64,000 nucleotides of DNA from Paucibacter_B soli (GCF_037482845.1 NZ_JBBHJW010000010.1:212481-276480), one strand, 5' to 3'; positions 33,772 to 42,938 are shown, numbered from the stretch's first letter. Translations and numbers: made by a program. The notes: a model not told the origin generated them from the sequence alone.

Positions 33772-34143
33772 ATGAACAAGACCGAACTGATCGAACACCT
33801 GGCCTCCAAGCACGAGCTGACCAAGGCCGAAGCCGGCCGCATCCTCGAGACCCTGCTGGACGCCGTGGTCACCACGGTGAAAAAGGGCGGCGCCGTTTCC
33901 ATCCCTGGCTTCGGCTCCTTCAAGCAACACGCGCGTGCCGCTCGCACCGGCGTGAACCCCAGCACCGGCGACAAGATCAAGATCGCTGCTGCCAAGCTGC
34001 CCAAGTTCACCCCGGGTGCCGGCTTCAAGGCCGCCGTGGATCCCAAGGCCGCCGCTCGCAAGGCCGCCAAGGCCGAAGCCAAGCCGGCCAAGGCAGCCGC
34101 CAAGCCTGCTGCCAAGCCCGCCAAGAAGGCTGCCAAGAAGTAA
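33772..34143 (+). CDS. HU-family histone-like DNA-binding protein with Lys/Ala tail
   Basis: A 123-residue nucleoid protein. Residues 1-90 are the HU/IHF fold: MNKTELIEHLASKHELTKAEA, then GAVSIPGFGSFKQHARAARTG and NPSTGDKIKI with the arm motif. From about residue 82 a low-complexity tail rich in Lys, Ala and Pro (KAAARKAAKAEAKPAKAAAK) follows, as in the HU variants of many Burkholderiales. The ATG at 33772 gives the canonical HU start. It is a single gene with its own terminator, consistent with high independent expression. Confidence 0.93.
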   Translation: MNKTELIEHLASKHELTKAEAGRILETLLDAVVTTVKKGGAVSIPGFGSFKQHARAARTGVNPSTGDKIKIAAAKLPKFTPGAGFKAAVDPKAAARKAAKAEAKPAKAAAKPAAKPAKKAAKK

Positions 34144-34150
34144 TTGCCAC

Positions 34151-34220
34151 GCAGGCCGCCAGGCCTGCCGCTTTGGCATTGAGAGCCCGCCAGGCCCTGG
34201 GTCTGCCGGGCTTTTCCTTT
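34151..34220 (+). terminator. Terminator of the HU gene
   Basis: Two hairpins follow the HU stop. GCAGGCC/GGCCTGC (34151-34157 with 34162-34168) is a 7-bp stem with a 4-base loop. AGCCCG/CGGGCT (34184-34189 with 34207-34212) is followed by TTTTCCTTT, a fair U-run. Confidence 0.7.
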
Positions 34221-34272
34221 GGCCTTACAGTGAAGGCCTGCGCTCCCGCGCCTGTCGTCCGCCCGCCCCGCC

Positions 34273-36171
34273 ATGTCCGCCAGCTCCCTGCGTGTGCTCT
34301 CGCTCATCCCGCCGATGACGCAGCTCAACACGCCCTACCCCTCCACCGCCTACCTGACCGGCTTTCTGCGCTCGCGCGGCGTGCCGGCCGCGCAGCAAGA
34401 CCTGGCCCTGGGCCTGGTGCTCAAGCTGTTCTCGCGCGCCGGGCTGCAGGCGATGCGCGCCAACGTGCAGGCGCTGCCCGAGGCGCGGCAGACCCTGCAG
34501 CTGCGCAACTTCGAGGCGCAGTTCGAGCGCTACCTGGCCACCATTGCGCCCACCATCGCCTTCTTGCAGGGCCAGGACCCGACGCTGGCGCACCGCATCA
34601 ACACGCGCCAGTTCCTGCCTGAGGGCAAGCGCTTCGAGACCATAGACGCCTACCTGGCCGAGGACGGCGAGGACCCGCTGGCCTGGGCCTTCGGCGCGCT
34701 GGGCCTGCAGGACCGCGCGCGCCACCTGGCCACGCTCTACCTGAATGACCTGGCCGACGTGCTGCGCGAGGCGATCGACGAGCGCTTCGAATTCGTGCGC
34801 TATGCCGAGCGCCTGGCCACCGCCCAGCCCAGCTTCGACCCGCTCGCCGAGGCGCTGGCGGCGCCGCCCAATCTGGTCGACGAGACGCTCGCCGCGCTGA
34901 CGCTGGAAGCGGTGGCCCGGCATGCGCCGCAGCTGGTGCTGCTGTCGGTGCCCTTCCCCGGCGCGGTGTATGCGGCGCTGCGCATCGCCCAGACCATCCG
35001 CGCCGCCCACCCCGAGATCAAGCTGGTGCTGGGCGGCGGCTTCGTCAACACCGAGCTGCGCGAGCTGGCCGAGCCGCGCCTGTTCGAATTCGTCGACTTC
35101 ATCACCCTGGACGCGGGCGAGCGCCCGCTGCTGGCCCTGCTGGAGCATCTGCAGGGCCAGCGCTCGCAGCAGCGCCTGGTGCGCACCTTTGTGCGGCAGG
35201 ACGGCGCGGTGAAGTACATCAACTTCGTCGAGCCCGACATTCCCTTCGACGCGGTGGGCACGCCCACCTGGGACGGCCTGCCGCTGGGCCAGTACCTCTC
35301 GCTGCTGGACATGCTGAATCCGATGAACCGGCTGTGGAGCGACGGGCGCTGGAACAAGCTCACCGTGGCGCATGGCTGCTACTGGAAGAAGTGCAGCTTC
35401 TGCGATGTGAGCCTCGACTACATCTCGCGCTACGAGGCGGCCTCGGCCAGCACCCTGGTGGACCGCGTCGAGGCCATCGTCGCCGAGACCGGTCAGACCG
35501 GTTTCCACCTCGTCGACGAGGCCGCGCCGCCCAAGGCGCTGAAGGCCTTCGCGGCCGAGCTGCAGCGCCGCGGCACCAGCATCTCCTGGTGGGGCAATAT
35601 CCGCTTCGAAAAAACCTTCACGCCCGAGCTCTGCCAGCAGCTCGCCGAGAGCGGCTGCATCGCGATCTCGGGCGGCCTGGAGGTGGCCTCGGACCGGCTG
35701 CTGCAGCTGATGAAGAAAGGCGTGTCGGTCGAGCAGGTGGCGCGCGTCACCAAGGGCTTTGCCGACGCCGGCATCCTGGTGCATGCCTATCTGATGTACG
35801 GCTTCCCGACGCAGACGGTGCAGGACACGGTGGACGCGCTCGAATATGTGCGCCAGCTGTTCGAGAACGGCTGCATCCACAGCGGTTTCTTTCACCGCTT
35901 CGCCTGCACCGTGCACTCACCGGTGGGCATGGACCCGGCGGCCTTTGGCGTGCAGCTGCGCCCGCTGCCGCCGGGCGCCTTTGCGAAGAACGATGTCGGC
36001 TTCATCGACCCGACTGGCGTGGACCACGATCTGCTCGGCAAGGGCCTGAAGAAGGCCATCTACAACTTCATGCACGGCATCGGCGTGGACGAGGATGTGC
36101 GCAGCTGGTTCCCCACCAAGGTACCGCGCACCACCGTGCCGCGCCACAAGATCGCGCGGGCGCTCGGCTAA
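34273..36171 (+). CDS. B12-binding-type radical SAM protein
   Basis: A 632-residue radical SAM enzyme of unknown substrate. Residues about 1-250 have the layout of a cobalamin-binding N-terminal region (VLSLIPPMTQLNTPYPSTAYL at the start, KLVLGGGFVNTELREL near residue 255). The iron-sulfur Cys are Cys369, Cys374 and Cys377 in HGCYWKKCSFCDV, so the spacing is Cys-x4-Cys-x2-Cys instead of the classical Cys-x3-Cys-x2-Cys. GNIRFEKTFTPELCQQLAESG and HAYLMYGFPTQTVQDT are typical of this group. Its stop overlaps the convergent acyltransferase gene by 4 bp. It stands alone, so the product is not evident. Confidence 0.85.
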   Translation: MSASSLRVLSLIPPMTQLNTPYPSTAYLTGFLRSRGVPAAQQDLALGLVLKLFSRAGLQAMRANVQALPEARQTLQLRNFEAQFERYLATIAPTIAFLQGQDPTLAHRINTRQFLPEGKRFETIDAYLAEDGEDPLAWAFGALGLQDRARHLATLYLNDLADVLREAIDERFEFVRYAERLATAQPSFDPLAEALAAPPNLVDETLAALTLEAVARHAPQLVLLSVPFPGAVYAALRIAQTIRAAHPEIKLVLGGGFVNTELRELAEPRLFEFVDFITLDAGERPLLALLEHLQGQRSQQRLVRTFVRQDGAVKYINFVEPDIPFDAVGTPTWDGLPLGQYLSLLDMLNPMNRLWSDGRWNKLTVAHGCYWKKCSFCDVSLDYISRYEAASASTLVDRVEAIVAETGQTGFHLVDEAAPPKALKAFAAELQRRGTSISWWGNIRFEKTFTPELCQQLAESGCIAISGGLEVASDRLLQLMKKGVSVEQVARVTKGFADAGILVHAYLMYGFPTQTVQDTVDALEYVRQLFENGCIHSGFFHRFACTVHSPVGMDPAAFGVQLRPLPPGAFAKNDVGFIDPTGVDHDLLGKGLKKAIYNFMHGIGVDEDVRSWFPTKVPRTTVPRHKIARALG

Positions 36172-36902
36172 GGCAGCGGCAACTCCCAGATCGGCCCACC
36201 GTCGTCGATGCGCAGATGGCTGCTGGCGGCAAAGCCCTGGGCGCGCAGCGCGGCCAGCGCCGCCTGGCCTGCGCTGCCCACCTGCCCGGCCGCGGCCTGC
36301 GCCGCCTCGTCCAGGAAGGACAGATAGAGGGTCTGGCGCGGCAGCAGCGCCGCCAGGTGGCTGCGCCAGGCCTCGCCCAGGCGCGCCTCGGCCTCGGCGG
36401 CATCGCCCGGATAGAAGAAGGCGCCCAGGCCGCGCCAGAAGGGCGATGTGCCTTGCGCATCGCGCTGGCCGGCCAGTTCCACCAGCAGCCGTTCGCCATA
36501 GGCCTCGCGCTGGCCGGCGATCAATGCCAGCGCCGCCTCGATCAGCTGACCCAGCGCGGCCGCGGGCTCGCGCAGCTCGGGCGCGCAGGCCAGATCGGCC
36601 AGCTCACTCTCGCCGGTATGGTCGTTGCCCAGCAGCAGGGTGGCCTGGCATTGAAACAGGCCCAGCTCCTGCGCCGCATGCACGGCGCGGCCCAGGTGGT
36701 AGCTGTAGCGCGGCAGGTTCAGGCCAAGGCGTGCACGCAGGCGTAGGCAGGCCTGCGGCCTGTCGTCGGCGTCGGCCAGCAGCAGCCACTGTTCGCCCTC
36801 GGCCAGCGCCGGCTCCACCCTGGCACCGGTCTGGTTGCGCCACTGCACCAGCACCGCGGCGTCGCTGTCCGGGCGCCAGGGGCGCAGCCGCAGCGCGCTC
36901 AT
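36168..36902 (-). CDS. Second arginine N-succinyltransferase-family protein (short)
   Basis: A 244-residue acyltransferase-like protein that I place in the arginine N-succinyltransferase family from its position and sequence. It begins MSALRLRPWRPDSDAAVLVQW, has HLGRAVHAAQELGLFQC near residue 78 and SPFWRGLGAFFYPGD near residue 163; the corresponding astA region reads CPFWDAVGRRFFNMD. In Pseudomonas the two subunits (AruF and AruG) are each ~340 residues, so this one is about 100 residues shorter. Its ATG overlaps the astA stop (ATGA), showing tight coupling. Heterodimer formation with AstA is inferred. Confidence 0.75.
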   Translation of the reverse strand: MSALRLRPWRPDSDAAVLVQWRNQTGARVEPALAEGEQWLLLADADDRPQACLRLRARLGLNLPRYSYHLGRAVHAAQELGLFQCQATLLLGNDHTGESELADLACAPELREPAAALGQLIEAALALIAGQREAYGERLLVELAGQRDAQGTSPFWRGLGAFFYPGDAAEAEARLGEAWRSHLAALLPRQTLYLSFLDEAAQAAAGQVGSAGQAALAALRAQGFAASSHLRIDDGGPIWELPLP

Positions 36903-37966
36903 GCCGCCCTCCCGGCGTCCGGCCACAGCGGCGTGGCGCTGAGCCTGGCGCCGGCCAGCGCGCCGAGGCGCAAGGCCGCCTCGTGCCCCGGGGCCAGGTC
37001 TTGCGCGGCCGAAGGCAGCTGCGCCAGCACCGCGGTGAACCGCTCGCGCTGCCGCGTCGCCAGCAGATGCCAGACTCCCCCCTCGCTCTCCGCGCCTTGG
37101 CTCGGGCCGCCCTCGCGCACGCGCAGCTCGCGCGCATGGCGCACGCTGCGCAGCAGGGCCAGGCTGGCCTCCACGGTCGGGCCGCCGTCGAAGATGTCCA
37201 CATAGGTGTCGGCGTCGAAACCCTCGTCCAGCAGGATGGAGAACGGCAGCTCGCCCACCGGATGCAGCTGCCCGATCGCCCATTGCGCGGCTTCGGGCAG
37301 CAAGGGCACATAGATAGGCGAATGCGGCATCAGGTCGGCGATGAAGGCCTTGCTGCGCCCGCCGGTCACGGCCTCGGCCTGCGGGTAGTCCATATTGAAG
37401 AAGCGCCGCCCCACCGCATCCCAGAACGGGCAATGGCCGGCCGCGTTGGACAGGCCCGGGCTTTCCGCCGCGATGCGATCGTTGAAGCGCTCGGCGCAGG
37501 CCTGGATGAAGAGCAGGCGCGCGCGAGAGAGCAGCTGCGCGGCCGGCCCCTGCTCATAGGCCGGCTCCAGGTAGAAGGAGGTCAGCAAGGTGTAGCCGGT
37601 GAGATCGTGGCACAGATGCAGGGTATGTACGCGCTGGCTCACGCCCAGCGCCGCCGAGGTATGCACCACGAACTCGTTGCGGTAGCTGTAAAAGCGGTCG
37701 TGAAAGCCGGCGCTGGCGGCGATGCCGCTGGTGCCGACCACGCGGCCTTGCCGGCAGTCCTCGAGCACGAACAGATAGGTTTCCTCGCCACTGGCCGCAT
37801 CGCGGCTGGCAAAGGACTGCAGCGAGCGCGCGATGCGCTCGGCCAGCTTGTCGCGGTCGTGCGGCAGCGAGCTGATGCCATGCTCGCTGGCCGCGGCAAT
37901 GCGTTCCAGGGCCGGCAGGTCGCTCATCGCCACCGGCCTGAGCAGAAAGTCGATTGGGCTGTTCAT
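36899..37966 (-). CDS. astA: Arginine N-succinyltransferase
   Basis: A 355-residue AstA, first enzyme of the arginine succinyltransferase pathway: arginine plus succinyl-CoA gives N2-succinylarginine in the cytoplasm. It begins FLLRPVAMSDLPALERIA and has ISSLPHDRDKLAERIARSL near residue 30, YSYRNEFVVHTSAALGV near residue 92 and HCPFWDAVGRRFFNMDYP near residue 180, all AstA hallmarks. The ATG overlaps the upstream regulator's stop codon (ATGA). The other ast genes are not in the window, so the pathway continues elsewhere. Confidence 0.94.
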   Translation of the reverse strand: MNSPIDFLLRPVAMSDLPALERIAAASEHGISSLPHDRDKLAERIARSLQSFASRDAASGEETYLFVLEDCRQGRVVGTSGIAASAGFHDRFYSYRNEFVVHTSAALGVSQRVHTLHLCHDLTGYTLLTSFYLEPAYEQGPAAQLLSRARLLFIQACAERFNDRIAAESPGLSNAAGHCPFWDAVGRRFFNMDYPQAEAVTGGRSKAFIADLMPHSPIYVPLLPEAAQWAIGQLHPVGELPFSILLDEGFDADTYVDIFDGGPTVEASLALLRSVRHARELRVREGGPSQGAESEGGVWHLLATRQRERFTAVLAQLPSAAQDLAPGHEAALRLGALAGARLSATPLWPDAGRAA

Positions 37967-38964
37967 GGTGTGCTGTCCTTGGGCGCGGCGCTCAACTCGC
38001 GCCAGGCCGCCGCCCTTTGGCTGCGTTCGTCGCGCGGCGTATTGCCGAACAGGGACTTGTAGGCATTGGAAAAATGCGGCCCCGAGGAGAAGCCGCAGGA
38101 CAGTCCAATCTGCAGAATCGATTGGCTGGATTGTTGCAGCAGCCGGCGCGCCCGCTGCAGGCGCAGTTCGACGTAGTAGCGCGAGGGCAGCGCGTCCAGG
38201 TATTGCTTGAAGAGCCGCTCCAGCTGGCGGCGCGACACGCCCACCAGCCGCGCCACCTCCTCGGTAGGCAGGGGTTCGGCGAGGTTGGCCTCCATCAAGG
38301 CCAGGGCCTCGCCCAGCTTGGGGCTGCCGCCGCCCAGCCGCTCGGAGACCGAGACGCGCTGGCGCTCGTCGCGCCCGCGCGCGCGCTCCAGCCCTAGCAA
38401 GGGCGTGAGCTCCTGTGCCAGGCGCTCGCCATGCAGCCGCGTCAGCCAGGCCAGCATCAGGTCCAGGCTGGCCGTGCCGCCGGCACAACTCAGGCGCAGC
38501 GCCGGCTCGGCGCCGCTGATCTCCCAGACATGGCGGGTCCAGACCACGCCGGGATGGGCGCTGATCAGCGCCTCGGCCAGGGTCCAGTCGACGGTGGCGC
38601 GCGCGCCGTCCAGCAAGCCGGCGGCGGCCAGCAGCGCGGCCCCGCCGTCCACCCCGGCGAGCGCGCAGCCGGCGTCGCCGAGCTGGCGCCAGGCCAGCGC
38701 CTGTCCGGCAGGCAACGCCGCACCTTCGCCCGCCACCACGAAGAGCGCATGCCAGGGCAGCTGCTCATCCAGCGGCTCGGTCTGCAGCAGGCCGCCGTTG
38801 CCGGCCGCCACCAGCCCGCCGGCCGGCGAGACCAGGTGGACCCGATAGGCCACCTCGTTCTGCAGCTCGTTGGCGAACTGCAAGGCATCCAGCACGCCGC
38901 TGGCGGCCAGCATCGAAAAGCCGGGCAGCAGCAGGACGGCGCAGGGACGGGTCGGCAGGCTCAC
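37963..38964 (-). CDS. argR: ArgR-like AraC-family regulator (DJ-1/PfpI-like + AraC HTH)
   Basis: A 333-residue transcription factor with an N-terminal DJ-1/GATase-like domain (about 1-180, VLLLPGFSMLAASGVLDAL) and a C-terminal AraC helix-turn-helix (about 230-315: EVARLVGVSRRQLERLFKQYL, then QIGLSCGFSSGPHFSNAYKS). The HTH is very close, as I remember it, to ArgR of Pseudomonas aeruginosa, an arginine-responsive regulator whose half-site is TGTCGC-N8-AA; such sites are present upstream of this operon. I use the GTG at 38964; a TTG at 38991 would overlap the transporter gene. Its stop overlaps astA. Confidence 0.85.
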   Translation of the reverse strand: MSLPTRPCAVLLLPGFSMLAASGVLDALQFANELQNEVAYRVHLVSPAGGLVAAGNGGLLQTEPLDEQLPWHALFVVAGEGAALPAGQALAWRQLGDAGCALAGVDGGAALLAAAGLLDGARATVDWTLAEALISAHPGVVWTRHVWEISGAEPALRLSCAGGTASLDLMLAWLTRLHGERLAQELTPLLGLERARGRDERQRVSVSERLGGGSPKLGEALALMEANLAEPLPTEEVARLVGVSRRQLERLFKQYLDALPSRYYVELRLQRARRLLQQSSQSILQIGLSCGFSSGPHFSNAYKSLFGNTPRDERSQRAAAWRELSAAPKDSTP

Positions 38965-38977
38965 GCGCGCACTGTAC

Positions 38978-40366
38978 TCAATGCCAGCCAATCAGCGAGG
39001 GCACGGCCAGCAGTCCCAGCGCCATCAGCAGATAGCCCAGCTGCAGGGGCAGCATCCAGCGCGCCCATTTGCTCCATGGCACGCCGGCGAGCGCCAGCAC
39101 GCCGACGGTGATGCCCGAGGTCGGGATCACCGGCGTGGTGAGTTCGCCGAGCTGGAAGGCCAGGATGGCGGTCTGCCGGCTCACGCCCACCAGATCGGCC
39201 AGCGGCGCCATGATGGGCATGGTGAGCGCGGCCTGGCCGGTGCCCGAGTGGATGAAGAAGTTGATCACCGACTGGATCAGGAACATCTTCTGCGCCGCGA
39301 TGATGGGGCTGGCCGAGGCCACATAGGGCGTCAGCGCGTGCAGCAGGGTGTCGATGATCTGGCCCTCGCGCATCAGGATCACCGTGCCCTTGGCCAGCGC
39401 GATCACCAGCGCGGTGCCGACCAGGTCGCGCGCACCATGCATGAAGGCGGCCACCCATGCGTCCGCCTTCAGGCGGCCCACCAGCCCGACCAGCAGGGCC
39501 ATCACCAGGAACAGCGCCGCAATCTCCTCGATGTACCAGTTGAAGCGGATCACGCCGAAGATCATGCAGCCCAGCGTGGCCACGAAGATCAGCAGCACCA
39601 GCCGGTGCGGGGCGCGCATGCCGGCGAAGTTCTCGAAGCCTGCCAGATCAAGCTCGCGCCGGCGCTGCTGGTCCTGTTCATAGCAGGGGCTCAGCTCGGG
39701 CTGGCGCCGCACGCGTGCGGCGTACCACATCAGGAAGGCGATGGTGAGCGTGGTGGCCACCGCCCAGACCAGCAGGCGATAGCCTATGCCCGAGAACAGC
39801 GGCACACCGGCGATGCCCTGCGCCACACCGACGTTGAAGGGGTTGAGGAAGGCCGAGGCAAAGCCGATCTGCGAACCGATGAAGGGGATGGCGATGCCGA
39901 CGATGCTGTCGTACCTGAGCGCCAGCGCCAGCGGAATGAAGATCAGCACAAAGGGGATCGCCTCCTCGGCCATGCCGAAGGTGGCGCCGCCCAGCGAGAA
40001 CAGGGTGACGAACACCGGGATCAGGGCGGCGCGCACCAGCGCCGAGCGGGTATGGGCCTGGGCCACCGACTTGATCATGGCGTCGATCGCCTCGGTCTTC
40101 TGCAACACCGCGAAGGCGCCACCGACGATGAGCACGAAGCCGATGATCAGCGCCGCTTCCACAAAGCCCTTGATCGGCGCCATCATCAGCGCCACCGGCC
40201 CCTGCGGCCGGCCCTCGACGGCATGGAAGGAGCCCGGCACGATGAGCTTCTTGCCATCCACCAGCTGGGTGTCGAACTGGCCGCCGGGCACCAGCCAGGT
40301 GGCCAGCGCGATCAGCACCAGCAGGCTGAACAGCAGTGCAAAGGTGTTCGGTAATTTGAGCTTCAT
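38978..40366 (-). CDS. YfcC-family membrane transporter
   Basis: A 462-residue transporter of the YfcC/DcuC (C4-dicarboxylate uptake C) family with about 12 helices. It begins LPNTFALLFSLLVLIALATWLVPGGQF, a YfcC hallmark. GGATFGMAEEAIPF (about 125) and HSGTGQAALTMPIMAPLADLVG (about 380) are family motifs. YfcC-type proteins are predicted to carry basic amino acids or dipeptides. Here it lies between the CphZ-like hydrolase gene and argR in one operon, so beta-Asp-Arg or arginine uptake is the inferred role. Confidence 0.85.
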   Translation of the reverse strand: MKLKLPNTFALLFSLLVLIALATWLVPGGQFDTQLVDGKKLIVPGSFHAVEGRPQGPVALMMAPIKGFVEAALIIGFVLIVGGAFAVLQKTEAIDAMIKSVAQAHTRSALVRAALIPVFVTLFSLGGATFGMAEEAIPFVLIFIPLALALRYDSIVGIAIPFIGSQIGFASAFLNPFNVGVAQGIAGVPLFSGIGYRLLVWAVATTLTIAFLMWYAARVRRQPELSPCYEQDQQRRRELDLAGFENFAGMRAPHRLVLLIFVATLGCMIFGVIRFNWYIEEIAALFLVMALLVGLVGRLKADAWVAAFMHGARDLVGTALVIALAKGTVILMREGQIIDTLLHALTPYVASASPIIAAQKMFLIQSVINFFIHSGTGQAALTMPIMAPLADLVGVSRQTAILAFQLGELTTPVIPTSGITVGVLALAGVPWSKWARWMLPLQLGYLLMALGLLAVPSLIGWH

Positions 40367-40387
40367 GATGATGACGAGGGTGAGGAT

Positions 40388-41515
40388 TCAGAGCGAAAGC
40401 AGCTTGCCGCTGCGGTAGGCCTGGCTGCCGGCGATCTTGGCCACGCGCATGCCGCGCGTGGCATAGCGCCTGGCCACGCGGGCGAACAGCGTGCCGCTGA
40501 CGCTGGCCCGCAGCGGCGTGCTCTGGTCGCTGAGCGGGTCCAGCAGCTCGGCGATGGTCTCGCCCGCCTGCACCGTCTCGCCCGGCGCCTTCAGGAACAC
40601 CAGCAGGCCGCTGTGCGGCGCGGTGACCGGCTCCACCCCCTCCAGCGGCGTGGCCGCGCAGAGCGCCGGCGGCTGCGGCGCGGCTGTGCCCTCGACCAGG
40701 CCCTCGTGGCGCAGCCATTCGATCAGCGCGCTGGCGTCGCGCGCCGCCAGCCCATGCTCGACCTCGGCCTCGCCGCGCAGCTCCAGCGTGGCCGCGAAGC
40801 AGGCCTGCGGCACCGGGAAGCGCCCGGCGAAATGGGCGCCCAGCTCCCACCAGATGCGCGCGACGGTCTCGTCAAAGGGATCGTCGCCGGAGCTGGCACT
40901 GGTCAGCAAGGCCTGGGCACCCAGATAACGCGCCAGCGGCGTGGCCTGCGCGGCCAGCGGCGTGCCGGTGTAGAGGTGCAGCACGGCCTGGTTGTCGCAA
41001 TGCAGGTCCAGCACGATGTCGGCATCCATGGCCAGGCATTGCAGACGCTGCTTGAGCGCCTCGGTCTCGGTGGCCGGCTCCCAGGCCTGCAGCAGCTGCA
41101 GCGCCGCGCGGCGTATCAGCAGGGTGTTGGCGGCCGCATCGGCGCCCAGCTGCGTCTCCAGCATGGGGATCAGCGCGGCCGTCAGCGACTTGTAGTGCCG
41201 GTTGAAGTTGATGCCGGTGCTGAGGTCGAAGCGGCCCAGGGCCGTGCCCTGCAGGTCCTGCGCCAGGCCGATCGGGTTGGCCATCGGCACCAGCACGATC
41301 TCGCCGCGCAACTGGCCGGCCTCCTCCAGAGCCTGCAGCTGACGCCGCAGATGCTGGGCCACCAGCATCGCCGGCACCTCGTCGGCATGCAGCGAGGCTT
41401 GCAGATAGGCCTTCTTTTTCCCGACGCCGCCGCCGGCCGGGCCGAAATGCAGGCTGCGCAGGCTGCGGGTGGTTCCGGCGCTGAAGGCCGGGAGTGCGTG
41501 GAGCACGGATTTCAT
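40388..41515 (-). CDS. cphZ: CphZ/AotO-like zinc hydrolase (aspartoacylase/succinylglutamate desuccinylase family), probable beta-Asp-Arg dipeptidase
   Basis: A 375-residue M14-like zinc hydrolase, annotated by family as succinylglutamate desuccinylase/aspartoacylase. Zinc ligands are His43 and Glu46 in ASLHADEVPA and His172 in LDLHCDN. The Glu of the catalytic domain lies in LELRGEAEVEHGL near residue 255. The C-terminal ~100 residues form a lipoyl/barrel-like segment (HSGLLVFLKAPGETVQAGETIAELLDP). The P. aeruginosa relative AotO is a cyanophycin dipeptide hydrolase (CphZ). Placement between a cyanophycinase and an arginine operon supports that activity here. The alternative, succinylglutamate desuccinylase (AstE), is less likely because the rest of the ast set is absent. 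Confidence 0.78.
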   Translation of the reverse strand: MKSVLHALPAFSAGTTRSLRSLHFGPAGGGVGKKKAYLQASLHADEVPAMLVAQHLRRQLQALEEAGQLRGEIVLVPMANPIGLAQDLQGTALGRFDLSTGINFNRHYKSLTAALIPMLETQLGADAAANTLLIRRAALQLLQAWEPATETEALKQRLQCLAMDADIVLDLHCDNQAVLHLYTGTPLAAQATPLARYLGAQALLTSASSGDDPFDETVARIWWELGAHFAGRFPVPQACFAATLELRGEAEVEHGLAARDASALIEWLRHEGLVEGTAAPQPPALCAATPLEGVEPVTAPHSGLLVFLKAPGETVQAGETIAELLDPLSDQSTPLRASVSGTLFARVARRYATRGMRVAKIAGSQAYRSGKLLSL

Positions 41516-41590
41516 CGCTGCAATCCAGTCGTTTTGAGGGCAGGCTCCGCCACGCCGCAAGCGCGCGGCGGCTCAGAGCTCAGGGGTGGT

Positions 41591-42853
41591 TCAGCGCGCG
41601 GCTTCGCGCAGCGGGCCGTAGAGCGTTGGCGCCAGGCGCACCGGCGTCACATCCAGGCGCAGGTTCAGCACCGTGTAGTCCTCGCCGCCAAAGGCGCCGG
41701 TGGCCCATCCCACGCTGCCCGCGCCCTTGTAGAGGCGGAACTCGAAGCCCAGCTCGGGCCGCGCATTGCCGGCGCGCTCGCGACTATCCGCCGCCAGCCC
41801 GCGCAGCTCGGCATGGGGGCTGTCGATCAGATGCGCCATCGCGTGCACGATGGTGCTGTCGCCCAGCATGTCCATGTAGAAGGGTTCGTCGTCGTAGTAG
41901 GGCTTGAAGTCGGGCGCGGCCGGGTCGATGCGCGCTTCGCGCAGCTTTTGCGGCGCGGGCGTGCTGAGCCCGGTATTCAGCTCATGGCGATCACCGCGGT
42001 CCAGATAGCTCAGGCGCGCCCCGCGCAGATTGAAGGCGCCCAGCCCGGCATCGCTGCTGGCTTCGCTCAGATCCACCAGCAGCACCCCCTTGCTGCCTAT
42101 CACCTCGAAGGCGTTGCCGCGCAGCACCGCGGCGCTGTCCTCGTCGACGCCCAGACCCAGCTTGTAGCCCTTGGCCAGCATCATCGGCAGCATGCGGCCG
42201 ATGCGGCCACGCTTGAGGAAGTGCTGGTCGATGAAGAGCTTGGGGCCGACGAAGCCGAGTCCGCGGTCGGTCTCCTTGCCCTCGCGCAGCGCGCCCTTGA
42301 GCACCTGCAGATTGTCCTGCGCGTCGCGGAACATCTGCTCGCTCATGATGGCCGCACCGGCGCTGGTGCCCGCCACCACGCCGCCGGCTCGGTAGACACG
42401 CCAGATCGCCTTCAGCATCTCGGTGGGCTGACCTCGCGGCTGCAAGGTGTCGACGATCAGCTCCTGGGCACCGCCCGAGAAGAAGATGCCCTGGGCCGTG
42501 GCCACGCGTTCGATCAGCGCCGGATCATGCAGCTGCTTGTGCAGGTCCACACCCTTGAGCTTGGGCGCCACCGGAATCGCTTCGGCGAGCGCCCCATGGC
42601 GCTGCAGCGCCGTGATGATCTGCTCGGCGGCGCGCGCGGGATTGCCCGACGCGGTGGCCAGCACCGCAAAGCGCGCACCCGGGCCACCGGCTTCGTCGAC
42701 GATGCGCTTCCACACCGCGTCGTTGTCGAACTTGAGTGCGCCGCCAATCACGATGGCGGTCTGGGCCTGCGCGGCGCCCAGCGTGGCGGCGCACAGCAGC
42801 GCGGCGGCGGCGTGCAGCGCCTGGCGCAAATAGGTCTTGGTGTTCGTCGTCAT
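41591..42853 (-). CDS. Secreted cyanophycinase (peptidase S51)
   Basis: A 420-residue cyanophycinase, a serine peptidase that cuts cyanophycin into beta-Asp-Arg dipeptides. The nucleophile is Ser164 in AGTSAGAAIMSEQ, and FSGGAQELIVDT precedes it near residue 125. The Sec signal peptide is about residues 1-31 (ALHAAAALLCAATLGAAQAQ), unlike the cytoplasmic cyanobacterial CphB, so this acts on polymer outside the cytoplasm, as CphE of Pseudomonas does. Residues after ~290 are an extra C-terminal domain. The gene leads the leftward operon and is divergent from a TonB-dependent receptor, with ArgR-like sites between them. Confidence 0.9.
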   Translation of the reverse strand: MTTNTKTYLRQALHAAAALLCAATLGAAQAQTAIVIGGALKFDNDAVWKRIVDEAGGPGARFAVLATASGNPARAAEQIITALQRHGALAEAIPVAPKLKGVDLHKQLHDPALIERVATAQGIFFSGGAQELIVDTLQPRGQPTEMLKAIWRVYRAGGVVAGTSAGAAIMSEQMFRDAQDNLQVLKGALREGKETDRGLGFVGPKLFIDQHFLKRGRIGRMLPMMLAKGYKLGLGVDEDSAAVLRGNAFEVIGSKGVLLVDLSEASSDAGLGAFNLRGARLSYLDRGDRHELNTGLSTPAPQKLREARIDPAAPDFKPYYDDEPFYMDMLGDSTIVHAMAHLIDSPHAELRGLAADSRERAGNARPELGFEFRLYKGAGSVGWATGAFGGEDYTVLNLRLDVTPVRLAPTLYGPLREAAR

Positions 42854-42938
42854 GGCCCGGATCTTGGCAGTTGGCGCAGGCCCTGCCCAGCGGGTTTGGC
42901 CGCGGCAGGGTGCATCTGCAGTGCTTTCGGCAAATGCA

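Noticed and set aside
40388..41515. Succinylglutamate desuccinylase (AstE) as the primary call
   Set aside because: The family is shared, but adjacency to cyanophycinase and an AraC-type ArgR matches the CphZ/AotO context better, and the other ast pathway genes are not linked.
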